A DNA stretch of 64,000 nt from RPQJ01 sp963732375. Its GTDB lineage: Bacteria > Pseudomonadota > Gammaproteobacteria > Steroidobacterales > Steroidobacteraceae. The stretch's first letter is position 1. Each line of letters starts with the position of its first letter. The notes below the pieces were generated by a model, which had not been told where the DNA came from, did not search any database, and saw only the letters and a program-made list of their open reading frames with translations. Location of the stretch: positions 305,174 through 369,173 of the forward strand of contig CAVSZE010000001.1 in the NCBI GenBank assembly GCA_963732375.1, in the 5' to 3' direction. Of this stretch, positions 28,125 to 38,662 are shown one piece after another. The translations under genes and the position numbers were made by a program.

Positions 28125-29108
28125 TGGAGTTCCCAGGATTCAGTGGACACTCCGCCGCCTCGGTTTGTGAGCAGCCTCGAACTGATCAGGGCTCATTCCG
28201 CCGAGGTGGCTGTGGCGACGAATGGGATTGTAGAAGGACTCGATGTAGTCGGATACGTCGGCGAGCGCGAGCTCGCGAGTCTTGTAGATGTGCTTCTTGA
28301 CGCGCTCCTTCTTCAGGCTACCGAAGAAAGATTCCGCCACGGCATTGTCCCAGCAGTTGCCTTTGCGGCTCATGCTGGGTTCGAGGCGATTGGTGCGACA
28401 GAAGCGCCGCCACGCGTCGCTGCCATATTGGGTGCCCTGGTCGGAGTGAATGAGCGTGTCGCGCGGCCGTCGCCGACGAACGGCCATCAGCACGGCATTC
28501 AGTACGATCTCTCGGTGGATCGTCGGGCCCGCGGCCCAGCCGATGACTTTCCGCGAAAACAGATCCATGACGATCGCCAGGTACAGCCAGCCCTGCCATG
28601 TCCGAATATATGTGATATCCGTGACCCAAACCTTGTTGCGGCGCGTCACCGTGAACTGGCGCTGCAGGACATTCGGGATCAGGACAGAAGGCTTGCCGAC
28701 CGACCAGCGCCGAGTGCGATAGCCATGGAACGCTCGCAAGCCGTTCACGCGCATCAGACGTGCGACGCGGTGCTTGCTGCAGGTCTCTCCGGCCTCGCGC
28801 AGATCCAGAAACACGCGTGGCGCTCCATAGACGCCCTGACTTGCGACGAACGACGCGCGGATCAACCGCAGCAGCCTGGCATCCTCCTGCGCTCGCTTGG
28901 AGACCGGCTGCTTCAGCCAGTCGTAGTAGCCACTCCGGGTGACTTCAAGCACGCGACACATCGTCTCGACGCGGAACTGATGCCGGTGCGATTTGATGAA
29001 CTCGTAGGTCACGCGAACACGACCGGCGCTCAATCGTGTGGACATCGGTACTACCCTCTGTTACTAGCCTTTACGCTATCCGGTGTCCACCAAATCTTGG
29101 GAACTCCA
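28125..29108 (-). mobile_element. IS3-family insertion sequence lacking orfA
   Basis: The ends are imperfect inverted repeats: TGGAGTTCCCAGGATTCAGT on the left against TGGAGTTCCCAAGATTTGGT on the right, continuing with TGGACAC. The element is only about 984 bp and contains the DDE transposase frame but no room for the helix-turn-helix orfA of IS3 elements (usual size 1.2-1.5 kb). No target-site duplication is visible. Probably an internally deleted, immobile copy. Confidence 0.85.
28140..29045 (-). CDS. IS3-family transposase OrfB (DDE integrase domain)
   Basis: 301 residues: HTH_21 region (about 30-95, VYGAPRVFLDL) then an rve integrase core with the catalytic triad in VWVTDITYI, IHSDQGTQYGS and AVAESFFGSLKKE. 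In intact IS3 elements this protein is made by frameshifting from orfA; orfA is missing here, so translation would have to start independently at the ATG near 29045. Confidence 0.93.
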   Translation of the reverse strand: MSTRLSAGRVRVTYEFIKSHRHQFRVETMCRVLEVTRSGYYDWLKQPVSKRAQEDARLLRLIRASFVASQGVYGAPRVFLDLREAGETCSKHRVARLMRVNGLRAFHGYRTRRWSVGKPSVLIPNVLQRQFTVTRRNKVWVTDITYIRTWQGWLYLAIVMDLFSRKVIGWAAGPTIHREIVLNAVLMAVRRRRPRDTLIHSDQGTQYGSDAWRRFCRTNRLEPSMSRKGNCWDNAVAESFFGSLKKERVKKHIYKTRELALADVSDYIESFYNPIRRHSHLGGMSPDQFEAAHKPRRRSVH

Positions 29109-29155
29109 GCGCCGTATGGGCAAGAGCTGGCTTCAGATGGCCGCGGCCAGAGTGG

Positions 29156-29557
29156 TCAGGCCGGTCGGTTTTCAACGCCCGCTTGGGCAACCGGCCGGAA
29201 TTGGCGAAATACGACGTAACTGCAGACCAGCGACAGGCAGGCCAGGACCAGTCCGGGCGCCAGAGATTTCGCGGCCGCCGCGGGTGACGAGAAGAAAAAC
29301 GGAAAGAATCCCGCCTGCACGCCTGCGTATACCGAGTAGCACCAGGCCGACACGAAGCCGGCTGTCAGCGCATAGACGGGGTATCTTGACCAGGACTTCA
29401 AGAAAGCCGTACCGACGCACGCGGCAAGCGAGATCAGCGCCACCATGGCGTAGATCCAGGATCGTTCGACGACGGCTGTCCAAGTTGCGTACGCGCAGTA
29501 AATGGCCAGCAACGCGACCGTGACGAGCATTCCAGGCGGAGTGATCAGTTTGATCAT
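29156..29557 (-). CDS. Small integral membrane protein, unknown function
   Basis: About 133 residues with four hydrophobic helices (near residues 8-25, 34-52, 60-82 and 100-122) and a hydrophilic tail. No family recognised. It lies just downstream of pilR on the same strand, 44 bases away, and next to the IS element. The ATG at 29557 has GGAT upstream and is preferred over a TTG seven codons earlier. Confidence 0.6.
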   Translation of the reverse strand: MIKLITPPGMLVTVALLAIYCAYATWTAVVERSWIYAMVALISLAACVGTAFLKSWSRYPVYALTAGFVSAWCYSVYAGVQAGFFPFFFSSPAAAAKSLAPGLVLACLSLVCSYVVFRQFRPVAQAGVENRPA

Positions 29558-29601
29558 GGCCCATCCTATCTGGAACAAGTCCTGTCGGGCCTCCGAAAAT
29601 G

Positions 29602-30945
29602 TTACTCAATTCCCAGCTTCTTCACCCGATACCTCAACTGCCTGAAGCTCATGCCCAGCAGCTCCGCCGCCTTGGTCTTGTTGTAGCGGGCCTGCTCGAG
29701 CGCCTTGACGATCGCGTCGCGTTCGATGTGGGCAAGCTGCCCCTCGAGCCCATCGGCCGCCATTTCGTCCACCACCTCGGGTAGTTCGAAGTTAGCTGCT
29801 CCCTGTCGCAATTGAATATCGCCAGGCTCTATCTGCGAGCCAGTGCACAGCGTCACCGCCCGCTCGAGGATGTTCTCCAGCTCGCGGACGTTACCGGGGT
29901 ATGAGTATGACAACAGCGTCTCGATGGCTTCGTCGCTGATCGCGGGCCGCGGCACGCCGATTTCCTTCGCCACGCGGTCGAGCAGCACGTCCACGAGCAG
30001 TGGAACGTCATCGAGCCGCTCGCGCAGCGACGGCACGTGCAACTCGATGACGTTGATCCGGTAGTAGAGGTCTTCGCGGAACTTGCCGGCCTTGACCAGT
30101 TCCTCGAGCCGCCGGTGGGTCGCGGAGAGGATCCGGACGTCGGTAGGAATCTCGCGAGTGTCGCCGACCGGGCGCACGGTCTTCTCCTGGATCACGCGCA
30201 GCAGCTTCACCTGCATGTGCAGCGGCAGGTCCGCAATCTCGTCCAGGAACAGCGTGCCGCCCTCGGCGCTGCGGATCAGGCCCTCCTTGTCGGCCACCGC
30301 GCCGGTGAAACTGCCTTTCCTGTGCCCGAACAGTTCGCTCTCCATCAGCTCCGACGGAATCGCCCCGCAGTTCACCGGCACGAATGGCCCGTCACTGCGC
30401 GGCCCCGACTCGTGGATCAGCCGCGCAACCAGTTCCTTGCCGGTGCCCGAGTCGCCGGAGACGTGCACCGGGGCCTGGGAACGCGCGACCCGCGCAATGA
30501 GCTCGCGCAGCTGCTGCATGGGCTTCGAGATCCCGTGCAACTTCATCGTCGAGTAGCGGCCGGTTTCCTCGACATCTTCCGCCAGCTTGAGCGTTGCCGT
30601 GACCAGCCTGCGCAGCGCGCCGAGGTCGAGCGGCTTCGAGATGAAGTCGAAGGCGCCGAGCTTCAGCGCGCGTACGGCGGCCTCGACGTTGCCGTGGGCG
30701 GTGATGACGGCCACCGGCACGCCTGGGCGGTGCTCCTGTATCCATTCGATGAGTTCCAGGCCGTCACCGTCGGGCAGGCGCATGTCGGTGAGCACGAGGT
30801 CGTAGCGCTCGCCGCCTAGCTGCTTCACAGCCGATTTGTAGTCAGCCGCGGTCTCGACGGCGATGTCCATTCGGCCGAGCGTGATGGAAAGCAGTTCCCG
30901 GATGTCCGGTTCGTCGTCGACGATCAGGGCGCGGGGTGAATGCAT
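29602..30945 (-). CDS. pilR: Sigma-54-dependent response regulator PilR
   Basis: 447 residues: receiver domain with phospho-acceptor Asp54 in VLTDMRLPDG, sigma-54 AAA domain with Walker A GDSGTGKE, the GAFTGA-loop variant GSFTGA, and a Fis-type helix-turn-helix at the C-terminus ending RQLRYRVKKLGIE. PilR activates pilA from a -24/-12 promoter, which is present at 13903-13918. Its kinase gene pilS is 1.6 kb upstream, separated by two TA modules, an unusual break of a normally adjacent pair. Confidence 0.92.
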   Translation of the reverse strand: MHSPRALIVDDEPDIRELLSITLGRMDIAVETAADYKSAVKQLGGERYDLVLTDMRLPDGDGLELIEWIQEHRPGVPVAVITAHGNVEAAVRALKLGAFDFISKPLDLGALRRLVTATLKLAEDVEETGRYSTMKLHGISKPMQQLRELIARVARSQAPVHVSGDSGTGKELVARLIHESGPRSDGPFVPVNCGAIPSELMESELFGHRKGSFTGAVADKEGLIRSAEGGTLFLDEIADLPLHMQVKLLRVIQEKTVRPVGDTREIPTDVRILSATHRRLEELVKAGKFREDLYYRINVIELHVPSLRERLDDVPLLVDVLLDRVAKEIGVPRPAISDEAIETLLSYSYPGNVRELENILERAVTLCTGSQIEPGDIQLRQGAANFELPEVVDEMAADGLEGQLAHIERDAIVKALEQARYNKTKAAELLGMSFRQLRYRVKKLGIE

Positions 30946-31087
30946 CGTTGGACGGGTCTGCCAGGGTTTGCTTGGGTCTGGGCCGGACTATACCGGAGAC
31001 GGGGCCGTTGCTCCTCGTGCGCGCTTCAAGCAACGCACGCGCCCACCGTCTGACTCAGCATTGCGCGGAGCCGTGGAGCGCGTCCAG

Positions 31088-31429
31088 TCACTGCAGGCCG
31101 AGCGCCAGCTTGAGTCCGCGGGCGACCGACTCGAGCTGCGATGGGTCGACCTTGCCGGCACGTGATTCCAGCAGGCCGCGGTCCACGGTCAAGAGCTGCG
31201 ACACGTTCACGACCGAGGGCTGCGACAGCCCGGTTCGTCGGCCGCTGATGCGGACATTGCCCGGCGCGTTCGCGAGGTGCACATTGGTGGTGATCACTGC
31301 AACGATGACGGTTGCAAGGCGGCTTCGATTGAAGCTGTCCGCGGATATGACGAGCACCGGCCGCCGATAGCCCGGCCCCGAGCCCTTTGGAACCGGCAGC
31401 GGTGCCCACCAGATCTCGCCGCGGTTCAC
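31088..31429 (-). CDS. PemK/MazF-type endoribonuclease toxin
   Basis: 113 residues of the PemK/MazF fold: N-terminal RGEIWWAPLPVPKGSGPGYR then RPVLVISAD, the family hallmark, and a C-terminal helix LESVARGLKLALGL. Such toxins cleave mRNA at short sites when the antitoxin is degraded. The GTG start overlaps the antitoxin stop by four bases (GTGA), so the two are coupled. The pair sits between pilR and pilS. Confidence 0.87.
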   Translation of the reverse strand: MNRGEIWWAPLPVPKGSGPGYRRPVLVISADSFNRSRLATVIVAVITTNVHLANAPGNVRISGRRTGLSQPSVVNVSQLLTVDRGLLESRAGKVDPSQLESVARGLKLALGLQ

Positions 31430-31677
31430 CGCTTCTTCCTTTCCACGATCGACCTGAACTGCAGCTCCGCCAGACCAGGCTCCAGGCCTGTATTGTTGGC
31501 TGGATCCGAGTACACGGCATTGAGCTGCGCAGTTACCTGGTCCTCGTCATGGCGCGCGAGGAGTTCCTCCAGCGCTCGACGATAGAGCTCGCTCCTGGAT
31601 ATGCCCATGCGTGCAGCCAGGCGTTCGGCAGAGTGGAACACCGGGTCTGGAAGGGAGATAGCAGTCTTCATGTCCAT
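31426..31677 (-). CDS. Ribbon-helix-helix antitoxin of the MazF-type toxin
   Basis: About 83 residues from MDMKTAISLPDPVFHSAERL: a CopG/MetJ-type N-terminal DNA-binding strand and helices (RMGISRSELYRRALEELLAR), then an acidic toxin-binding tail. Two ATGs (31677, 31671) are possible. A near-perfect palindrome ends three bases upstream of the first, with no Shine-Dalgarno between, suggesting autorepression and perhaps leaderless translation. Confidence 0.83.
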   Translation of the reverse strand: MDMKTAISLPDPVFHSAERLAARMGISRSELYRRALEELLARHDEDQVTAQLNAVYSDPANNTGLEPGLAELQFRSIVERKKR

Positions 31678-31679
31678 AG

Positions 31680-31695
31680 TATAACCAAGGTTATA
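31680..31695 (-). promoter_or_regulatory. Palindromic operator of the RHH/MazF-type TA module
   Basis: TATAACCAAGGTTATA: two 7-base arms around a 2-base centre, immediately before the antitoxin start. RHH antitoxins bind such sites to repress their own operon. Binding is inferred. Confidence 0.65.
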
Positions 31696-31764
31696 CCGCG
31701 CCGCGTCGGCGTCATGCCGCGCGGAAATCGCCTGCATACGGCCAACTACTCGTTCCGCGGCGAC

Positions 31765-32196
31765 TCAACGCGGGTTGAATCGTCTTACGCCGGCCTTGCG
31801 GGCCGCCTTGGTGAGGTCCGAATCGAGGGTAGCCAGCGGCAGGCCTGTTCTGAGCGCGAGTTCGAGGTACGAGGCGTCATAGGCGGGCAGGCGATAGCGT
31901 CGTGCGAGATGCAGGGTGTCCGTCATGGCATGCGCGAAAGTCGCCGCGTCCGCCCGAATCGGCAGGTTTGACAGCATCTCAAGGAATGCCTCGCCCTGCG
32001 CCTCGCTGATAATTGCCCTGGCCTCGGCGCGCGCGAGCACGTTGGCGACCTCGAGGCTCCAGGTCACGGGAACCTCTGCATGAGCCCGCGGGTTCCTCAT
32101 GGCAGTGAGGACTGCCGCCACGTATGCCCGGTCGGACGGCCTTGCATCAATGAGAAGCCAGGACATAGTCACCGATGCATCCAGAACCAGTGTCAC
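31765..32196 (-). CDS. PIN-domain ribonuclease toxin (VapC type)
   Basis: 143 residues with the PIN acidic residues: Asp6 in LVLDASVTMSWLL, Glu in WSLEVANVL, and Asp in YDASYLELA near residue 110. VapC toxins cleave tRNA or rRNA. GTG start overlaps the upstream antitoxin stop by four bases. Second of the two TA modules between pilR and pilS. Confidence 0.87.
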   Translation of the reverse strand: MTLVLDASVTMSWLLIDARPSDRAYVAAVLTAMRNPRAHAEVPVTWSLEVANVLARAEARAIISEAQGEAFLEMLSNLPIRADAATFAHAMTDTLHLARRYRLPAYDASYLELALRTGLPLATLDSDLTKAARKAGVRRFNPR

Positions 32197-32441
32197 GAGC
32201 GGCCTTCCTCGATCAGCTCGCGAACGTTGGCGGTTCCTGTCCTGAGCGGATTCTCGCGCATGAACGCATGGAACCTGTCGATGGCGGCTCCTGCGTCCGG
32301 TGCGCGCTCGGCCTCGCTCGGGACAAGTTCAGCGACCGCTTTGCCGCGGTTGGTAATCGTGAATCGCTTCCCCGCCTTCACCTGGCGCAGGAGTTCTGGC
32401 AGTCGCGTCTTGGCGTCATACGCGCCGATTTCGGTTTTCAT
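32193..32441 (-). CDS. Phd/YefM-type antitoxin
   Basis: 82 residues beginning MKTEIGAYDAKTRLPELLRQ, the characteristic Phd/YefM start, with FTITNRGKAVAELVP in the DNA-binding fold and a flexible C-terminus for toxin binding. Coupled to the VapC-type toxin downstream. A palindrome lies 22 bases upstream. Confidence 0.88.
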   Translation of the reverse strand: MKTEIGAYDAKTRLPELLRQVKAGKRFTITNRGKAVAELVPSEAERAPDAGAAIDRFHAFMRENPLRTGTANVRELIEEGRS

Positions 32442-32463
32442 CGTTTGTTGTCTCCCGTATAGA

Positions 32464-32479
32464 CCAGTCTATAGACCGG
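32464..32479 (-). promoter_or_regulatory. Palindromic operator of the Phd/VapC module
   Basis: CCAGTCTATAGACCGG reads nearly the same on both strands (only one mismatched pair). A second TATAGACC half-site precedes it at 32458-32465. Position 22 bases before the antitoxin ATG fits autorepression. Confidence 0.6.
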
Positions 32480-32535
32480 TTTGAGTAGAGACAAGGAGGC
32501 GGGCGGCAGGGCACGGCTGCGGGCAGCCTTGCGTC

Positions 32536-34161
32536 TCACTCCCAACGCTGCGGATCGGCAAAAATGATGCGGAAGATGCTACCACCCCCTGGCCGCGTCT
32601 CGTAGGCCAGCACCGCGCCGTTGGTCTGGCAGAGCTCGCGCGATATGAAGAGCCCGAGGCCGGTGCCGCCCGCCTTGTCGGTGAAGAACGGCTCGAATAT
32701 CCGTTCGGCGTTCGAGGGATCGATGCCGATGCCGCGGTCGGCGATCTCGAGGAAAGGCCGGCCCGTGGACGATATGCGGCCGATCCTCAGCAGCACCGGT
32801 TCGTCATGGTTCGAGATCGCGTGCCTGATCACGTTGTCGCACAGGTTCCACATCACCTGGTGCAGGTGCGTCGGGTCGAAATGCACCTCGCTGCCCGGCG
32901 CGTCGTTCCGGAGGCTGAATACCGAGGGCGCGACCTCGGTCGTGGCTGAGAACTCCTGCACGAAGCTATCGAGCCACTGCTCGAGCGGCACGCGCTCCTG
33001 GCGGGTCGTCTCGCGTCGCGAAAGCTGCAGCACGCTCTCGATGATCTGGCTCACGCGTGTGGCGTTCTTCTCGATGATGTCGGTCAGGTGCCGGTCATCG
33101 GCGCCGAGCGCGGGCGACTCGCGCAGCAGCTGGCCTGCGTGACTCATCGCGCCCACTGGGTTGCGGATCTCATGGGCGATGCTGGCGCTGAGCCTGCCCA
33201 GCGAGGCGAGCTTCGACTGCTGGACCCGCTCCGCGACGACGCTCGTGTCCTCGAGGAACACCAGTACCGGGCCGGGTCCGGTCTCGGACAACGGCACGAA
33301 ATGCGGCCGGATCAACGTGCCACCGTCGGAGGAGACGACCTCGCCGGTGGAATCCCGGCGGTCCGACGTCTGCCGCCGCCAGGTGTCGAGCTGGTACAGA
33401 AGCCGCGGCGACACCTCGCCGAGCAGGCTGCCGGTGGCAATCGGCCCGCCGGTCAGCAGGCGCGCCGCTGTCTCGTTGACCAGGCGCACGCGGTCCGATT
33501 CATCCACCACCAGGATGCTCTCGCGCAGGTGCTGCACGATGAACTCGTTCAGCTCGTTCAGGTTGGCCAGGTCGATGTCGCGCTGGCGCACCAGCGCCTC
33601 GCTCTCGCGCAGCCGGTTGGCGAGCGGGATCGCGAGCAGCGTGATAGCAAACAGGCTCGCTCCGGTGAGGCCGGCGATCAGGAAGTCCGTGCCCTGGCTA
33701 ATGCCCGCCAGGCCGAACACGACGGTCTGGAACAGCAGCGCGAGCGTCAGCACCGAGGTCGCGGCCAGCGCCAGCCGCCGGCTCACGATGGTCGCGGTTG
33801 CGCCGGCGGGCAGGATCAGCAGCATGCCGAGACCGCTCGAGACGCCGCCGCTCGCCTGGACGAACAGCAGGATCGCGGTGGTGTCCACGGCGAGCTGGAA
33901 CAGCGCCAGCCACTCCACGGAGGGCCAGCGCTTCTGCAGCGGCTGGAGCGAGACCAGGCCGAAGGCAAAATAGGCAGCGCAGATGCCGATGAAGAGCCCG
34001 GGGTTTTGCGCGCCGACGCTGCGCCGAGGCGCATCGAAGAAGAACACCAGCAGCAGCACCATCGGCACCAACAGCCGGAAGACGTTCAGCAGGCCGAGTA
34101 CCCGCCACGACAGGTCGGTGGGCTCGTCAGGCCGGGGTTTGGAAATGGCGGCTTGGGACAT
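32536..34161 (-). CDS. pilS: Sensor histidine kinase PilS
   Basis: About 541 residues: six hydrophobic segments (roughly residues 15-190), a PAS-like region, the HisKA H-box SIAHEIRNPVGAMSHAGQLL, and an ATPase domain with N-box LCDNVIRH, G1 DRGIGID and G2 GGTGLGLFIS. PilS monitors pilin levels in the membrane and phosphorylates PilR. ATG at 34161 is chosen; the open frame 39 codons upstream is Pro/Thr-rich and unlike the family. It is divergent from sucC and separated from pilR by two TA modules. Confidence 0.9.
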   Translation of the reverse strand: MSQAAISKPRPDEPTDLSWRVLGLLNVFRLLVPMVLLLVFFFDAPRRSVGAQNPGLFIGICAAYFAFGLVSLQPLQKRWPSVEWLALFQLAVDTTAILLFVQASGGVSSGLGMLLILPAGATATIVSRRLALAATSVLTLALLFQTVVFGLAGISQGTDFLIAGLTGASLFAITLLAIPLANRLRESEALVRQRDIDLANLNELNEFIVQHLRESILVVDESDRVRLVNETAARLLTGGPIATGSLLGEVSPRLLYQLDTWRRQTSDRRDSTGEVVSSDGGTLIRPHFVPLSETGPGPVLVFLEDTSVVAERVQQSKLASLGRLSASIAHEIRNPVGAMSHAGQLLRESPALGADDRHLTDIIEKNATRVSQIIESVLQLSRRETTRQERVPLEQWLDSFVQEFSATTEVAPSVFSLRNDAPGSEVHFDPTHLHQVMWNLCDNVIRHAISNHDEPVLLRIGRISSTGRPFLEIADRGIGIDPSNAERIFEPFFTDKAGGTGLGLFISRELCQTNGAVLAYETRPGGGSIFRIIFADPQRWE

Positions 34162-34354
34162 TCGTGGCAGTGTCTCGCCTCGCGACGGTGGCTTCAACTC
34201 GGGATCAAGGGTCTGGGCCGTCGGGGGCGGGTCCGCGGTGCCTGCCACGATTGTTGCCGTGGTCGCCGACTCGGTCACCGGCGCTCACCTCGAGTCGCAG
34301 CCCGTGGCCTCGAGAGGGTAAACTACGCGGCCTTGCCCCCAGCTGGTCCTGCTC

Positions 34355-35524
34355 ATGAACCTCCACGAATACCAGTCCAAGCAGCTCTTCGTCCGCTACG
34401 GCATCCCGGTGCCCACGGGCTTCGTCGCCTCGACCCCCGAGGAGGCCGCGGACGCTGCGCGCCGGCTCGGTGGCGGCATCTGGGTGGTCAAGGCGCAGGT
34501 CCACGCCGGCGGGCGCGGCAAGGCCGGCGGCGTCAAGCTGGCGAAGTCGGTTCCGGACGTCGCCTCGGCAGCGGCCGCCATGCTCGGCACACGCCTCGTC
34601 ACCAAGCAGACCGGCCCCGAGGGCCTGCCGATCAACCAGGTCTACGTCGAGTCGGGCTCGAAGATCGAGCGTGAGCTGTATCTCAGCCTGCTGCTGAACC
34701 GCGACTCGGGCCACATCGCGTTCGTCGCGTCCGCGGCCGGCGGCATGAACATCGAGGAGGTCGCAGCCAAGACCCCCGAGAAGATCATCCGCGTCGAGAT
34801 CCACCCGGCCGTCGGCCTGCAGGGTTCGCACTGCCGCACGCTGGCTTTCGGCCTGGGGCTCAAGGGGCCGCAGGTCGCCGAGTTCGAGGTGATCGCGCGC
34901 GGCCTCTACAAGCTCTACCTCGAGTGCGACGCGAGCCTGGTCGAGGTGAACCCGCTGATCGTCACCGGCGACGGCCACGTGATGGCGCTCGATGCGAAAA
35001 TCAACATCGAGGAAAACGCGCTCTTCCGCCAGAAAGAACTGGTCGCCTGGCGTGACGAGTCCCAGGAGGACGAGATCGAGCGTGAAGCCGCGGAAGCGGA
35101 CCTCAACTACGTCTCGCTCGACGGCGACATCGCCTGCATGGTGAACGGCGCGGGCCTCGCGATGGCCACCATGGACCTGATCAAGCTGCACGGCGGCGAG
35201 CCCGCGAACTTCCTCGATGTCGGCGGCGGCGCGACGCGCGAGCGCGTCACGACCGCGTTCAAGCTGATCCTGGAAAACCCCAAGGTAAAGGCGATCCTGG
35301 TCAACATCTTCGGCGGCATCGTCCGCTGCGACATGATCGCCGAGGGCGTGATCGGCGCGGCCCGCGACCTGGGCCTGCACCTGCCGGTCGTGGTGCGCAT
35401 CGAAGGCACCAATGCGGTGAAGGGACGCAAGCTGCTCTCCGAGAGCGGCCTTGACCTGATCGCCGCGGCCGACCTCACCGACGCCGCGAAGAAAGTCGTG
35501 GCCGCGGCACGGGCACACAAGTGA
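34355..35524 (+). CDS. sucC: Succinyl-CoA synthetase beta subunit
   Basis: TCA-cycle enzyme joining succinate and CoA with nucleotide hydrolysis or formation. 389 residues with the ATP-grasp domain starting MNLHEYQSKQLFVRYGIPVP, nucleotide-binding VHAGGRGKAGGVKL, and the C-terminal FVNIFGGI-type region (ILVNIFGGIVRCDMIAEG). The length is standard. It precedes sucD by 58 bases, the usual operon. Confidence 0.97.
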   Translation: MNLHEYQSKQLFVRYGIPVPTGFVASTPEEAADAARRLGGGIWVVKAQVHAGGRGKAGGVKLAKSVPDVASAAAAMLGTRLVTKQTGPEGLPINQVYVESGSKIERELYLSLLLNRDSGHIAFVASAAGGMNIEEVAAKTPEKIIRVEIHPAVGLQGSHCRTLAFGLGLKGPQVAEFEVIARGLYKLYLECDASLVEVNPLIVTGDGHVMALDAKINIEENALFRQKELVAWRDESQEDEIEREAAEADLNYVSLDGDIACMVNGAGLAMATMDLIKLHGGEPANFLDVGGGATRERVTTAFKLILENPKVKAILVNIFGGIVRCDMIAEGVIGAARDLGLHLPVVVRIEGTNAVKGRKLLSESGLDLIAAADLTDAAKKVVAAARAHK

Positions 35525-35582
35525 CTGCTGCGAGCGCGGCAGCCTTTCCCAACTTATCGTCAATCACCTTGCGGATCTCCCA

Positions 35583-36752
35583 ATGAGCATCCTCGTAAAC
35601 AAGAACACCCGCGTCCTCTGCCAGGGTTTCACCGGCAAGCAGGGCACGTTCCATTCCCAGCAGTGCATCGACTACGGCACGAAGCTCGTGGGCGGCGTCA
35701 CGCCGGGCCGCGGCGGCGAAAAGCACCTCGGTCTCCCGGTGTTCGACACCGTGCGCGACGCGGTCGCGGCGACCGAGGCCAATGCCACGATGATCTACGT
35801 GCCGGCGGCCTTTGCTGCCGATGCAATCATCGAAGCGGCCGACGCCGGCATCGAGCTGATCGTGTGCATCACCGAGGGCATCCCGGTGAACGACATGGTG
35901 AAGGTCAAGGCGGCGCTGAAGGATTCGAGTTCGCGGCTGGTGGGCCCGAACTGCCCCGGCGTGATCACGCCCGGTGAGTGCAAGATCGGCATCATGCCGG
36001 GCTTCATCCACAAGAAGGGCAAGGTCGGCATCGTCTCGCGCTCCGGCACGCTCACGTATGAAGCGGTGTTCCAGACCACCAACAACGGTCTCGGCCAGAG
36101 CACCTGCGTCGGCATCGGCGGCGACCCGGTGCGCGGCATGAACTTCATCGAAGTGCTCGAGCTGTTCCAGAAGGACCCCGAGACCGAAGGCATCCTGATG
36201 GTCGGCGAGATCGGCGGCAGCGACGAGGAGGCGGGCGCGGAGTACATCCGCAAGCACGTAACGAAGCCCGTCGTCGCCTACATTGCTGGCGTCACGGCGC
36301 CCCCCGGCAAGCGCATGGGGCACGCGGGTGCGGTGATCTCGGGCGGCAAGGGCACGGCGGCCGACAAGTTCGCGGCGCTCGAGGCGGCCAACGTCACGAC
36401 TGTTCGCTCGCCGGCCGATTTGGGGGCCGCGATCGCGAAGCGTATGAAGGGCTCGACGCCGAAGGCCGTGGCAGCGAAGCCAAAGTCGAAAGCGAAGACC
36501 GCGGCGAAGGTGCCGATGGCTGCGAAGGCCAAGGCGAAAGCCACTGCCAAGCCCAAGCGCAAGGCAAAAGCCAAGGTCAAAGCGAAGGTGAAGGTCAAAG
36601 CCAAAGCCAAAGCCAAAGCCGCTTCCAGGGCCAAGGGCACAAGCGCGGCCAAGGCCAAAGCCAGGTCGAAAGCCAGGGCTGCAAAGCCCAGGGTTGCAGC
36701 CAGGACCCGCGCACCTGCCAGGAAGGTCAAGAAGACCGCGCGCAAGCGCTGA
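35583..36752 (+). CDS. sucD: Succinyl-CoA synthetase alpha subunit with Lys/Ala-rich C-terminal tail
   Basis: The first 290 or so residues are a complete SucD: CoA-binding Rossmann domain (CQGFTGKQGTFHSQQ), the VGPNCPGVITPGECKIG motif, and the active-site histidine in GHAGAVISGGKG. E. coli SucD ends here. This protein continues for about 100 residues of Lys, Ala and Arg repeats (KAKAKAKAAS and similar), resembling histone H1-like or AlgP-type tails. The reading frame is continuous and the stop lies at the end of the basic region. The tail could bind nucleic acid or polyphosphate; this is inference. Confidence 0.93.
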   Translation: MSILVNKNTRVLCQGFTGKQGTFHSQQCIDYGTKLVGGVTPGRGGEKHLGLPVFDTVRDAVAATEANATMIYVPAAFAADAIIEAADAGIELIVCITEGIPVNDMVKVKAALKDSSSRLVGPNCPGVITPGECKIGIMPGFIHKKGKVGIVSRSGTLTYEAVFQTTNNGLGQSTCVGIGGDPVRGMNFIEVLELFQKDPETEGILMVGEIGGSDEEAGAEYIRKHVTKPVVAYIAGVTAPPGKRMGHAGAVISGGKGTAADKFAALEAANVTTVRSPADLGAAIAKRMKGSTPKAVAAKPKSKAKTAAKVPMAAKAKAKATAKPKRKAKAKVKAKVKVKAKAKAKAASRAKGTSAAKAKARSKARAAKPRVAARTRAPARKVKKTARKR

Positions 36753-36897
36753 TCGGAGCGCCTTCGCGCCAGTTGTTTCCCGCGAGAGCGGGAGACGGCG
36801 CAAATAAGTTCGCGGAAACCCCCCATGATTCGGCGGCTCGCCTCCCCTAGAGTGGGCCTGTAGGCGTCGATCCCGGCGTCGCTCCTGGGGACCGCGT

Positions 36898-38658
<1,761 letters not shown>

Positions 38659-38662
<4 letters not shown>

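Noticed and set aside
28104..29219. Plus-strand 371-codon frame across the IS element
   Set aside because: It lies opposite a clear DDE transposase and extends across both inverted repeats; no domain is seen.
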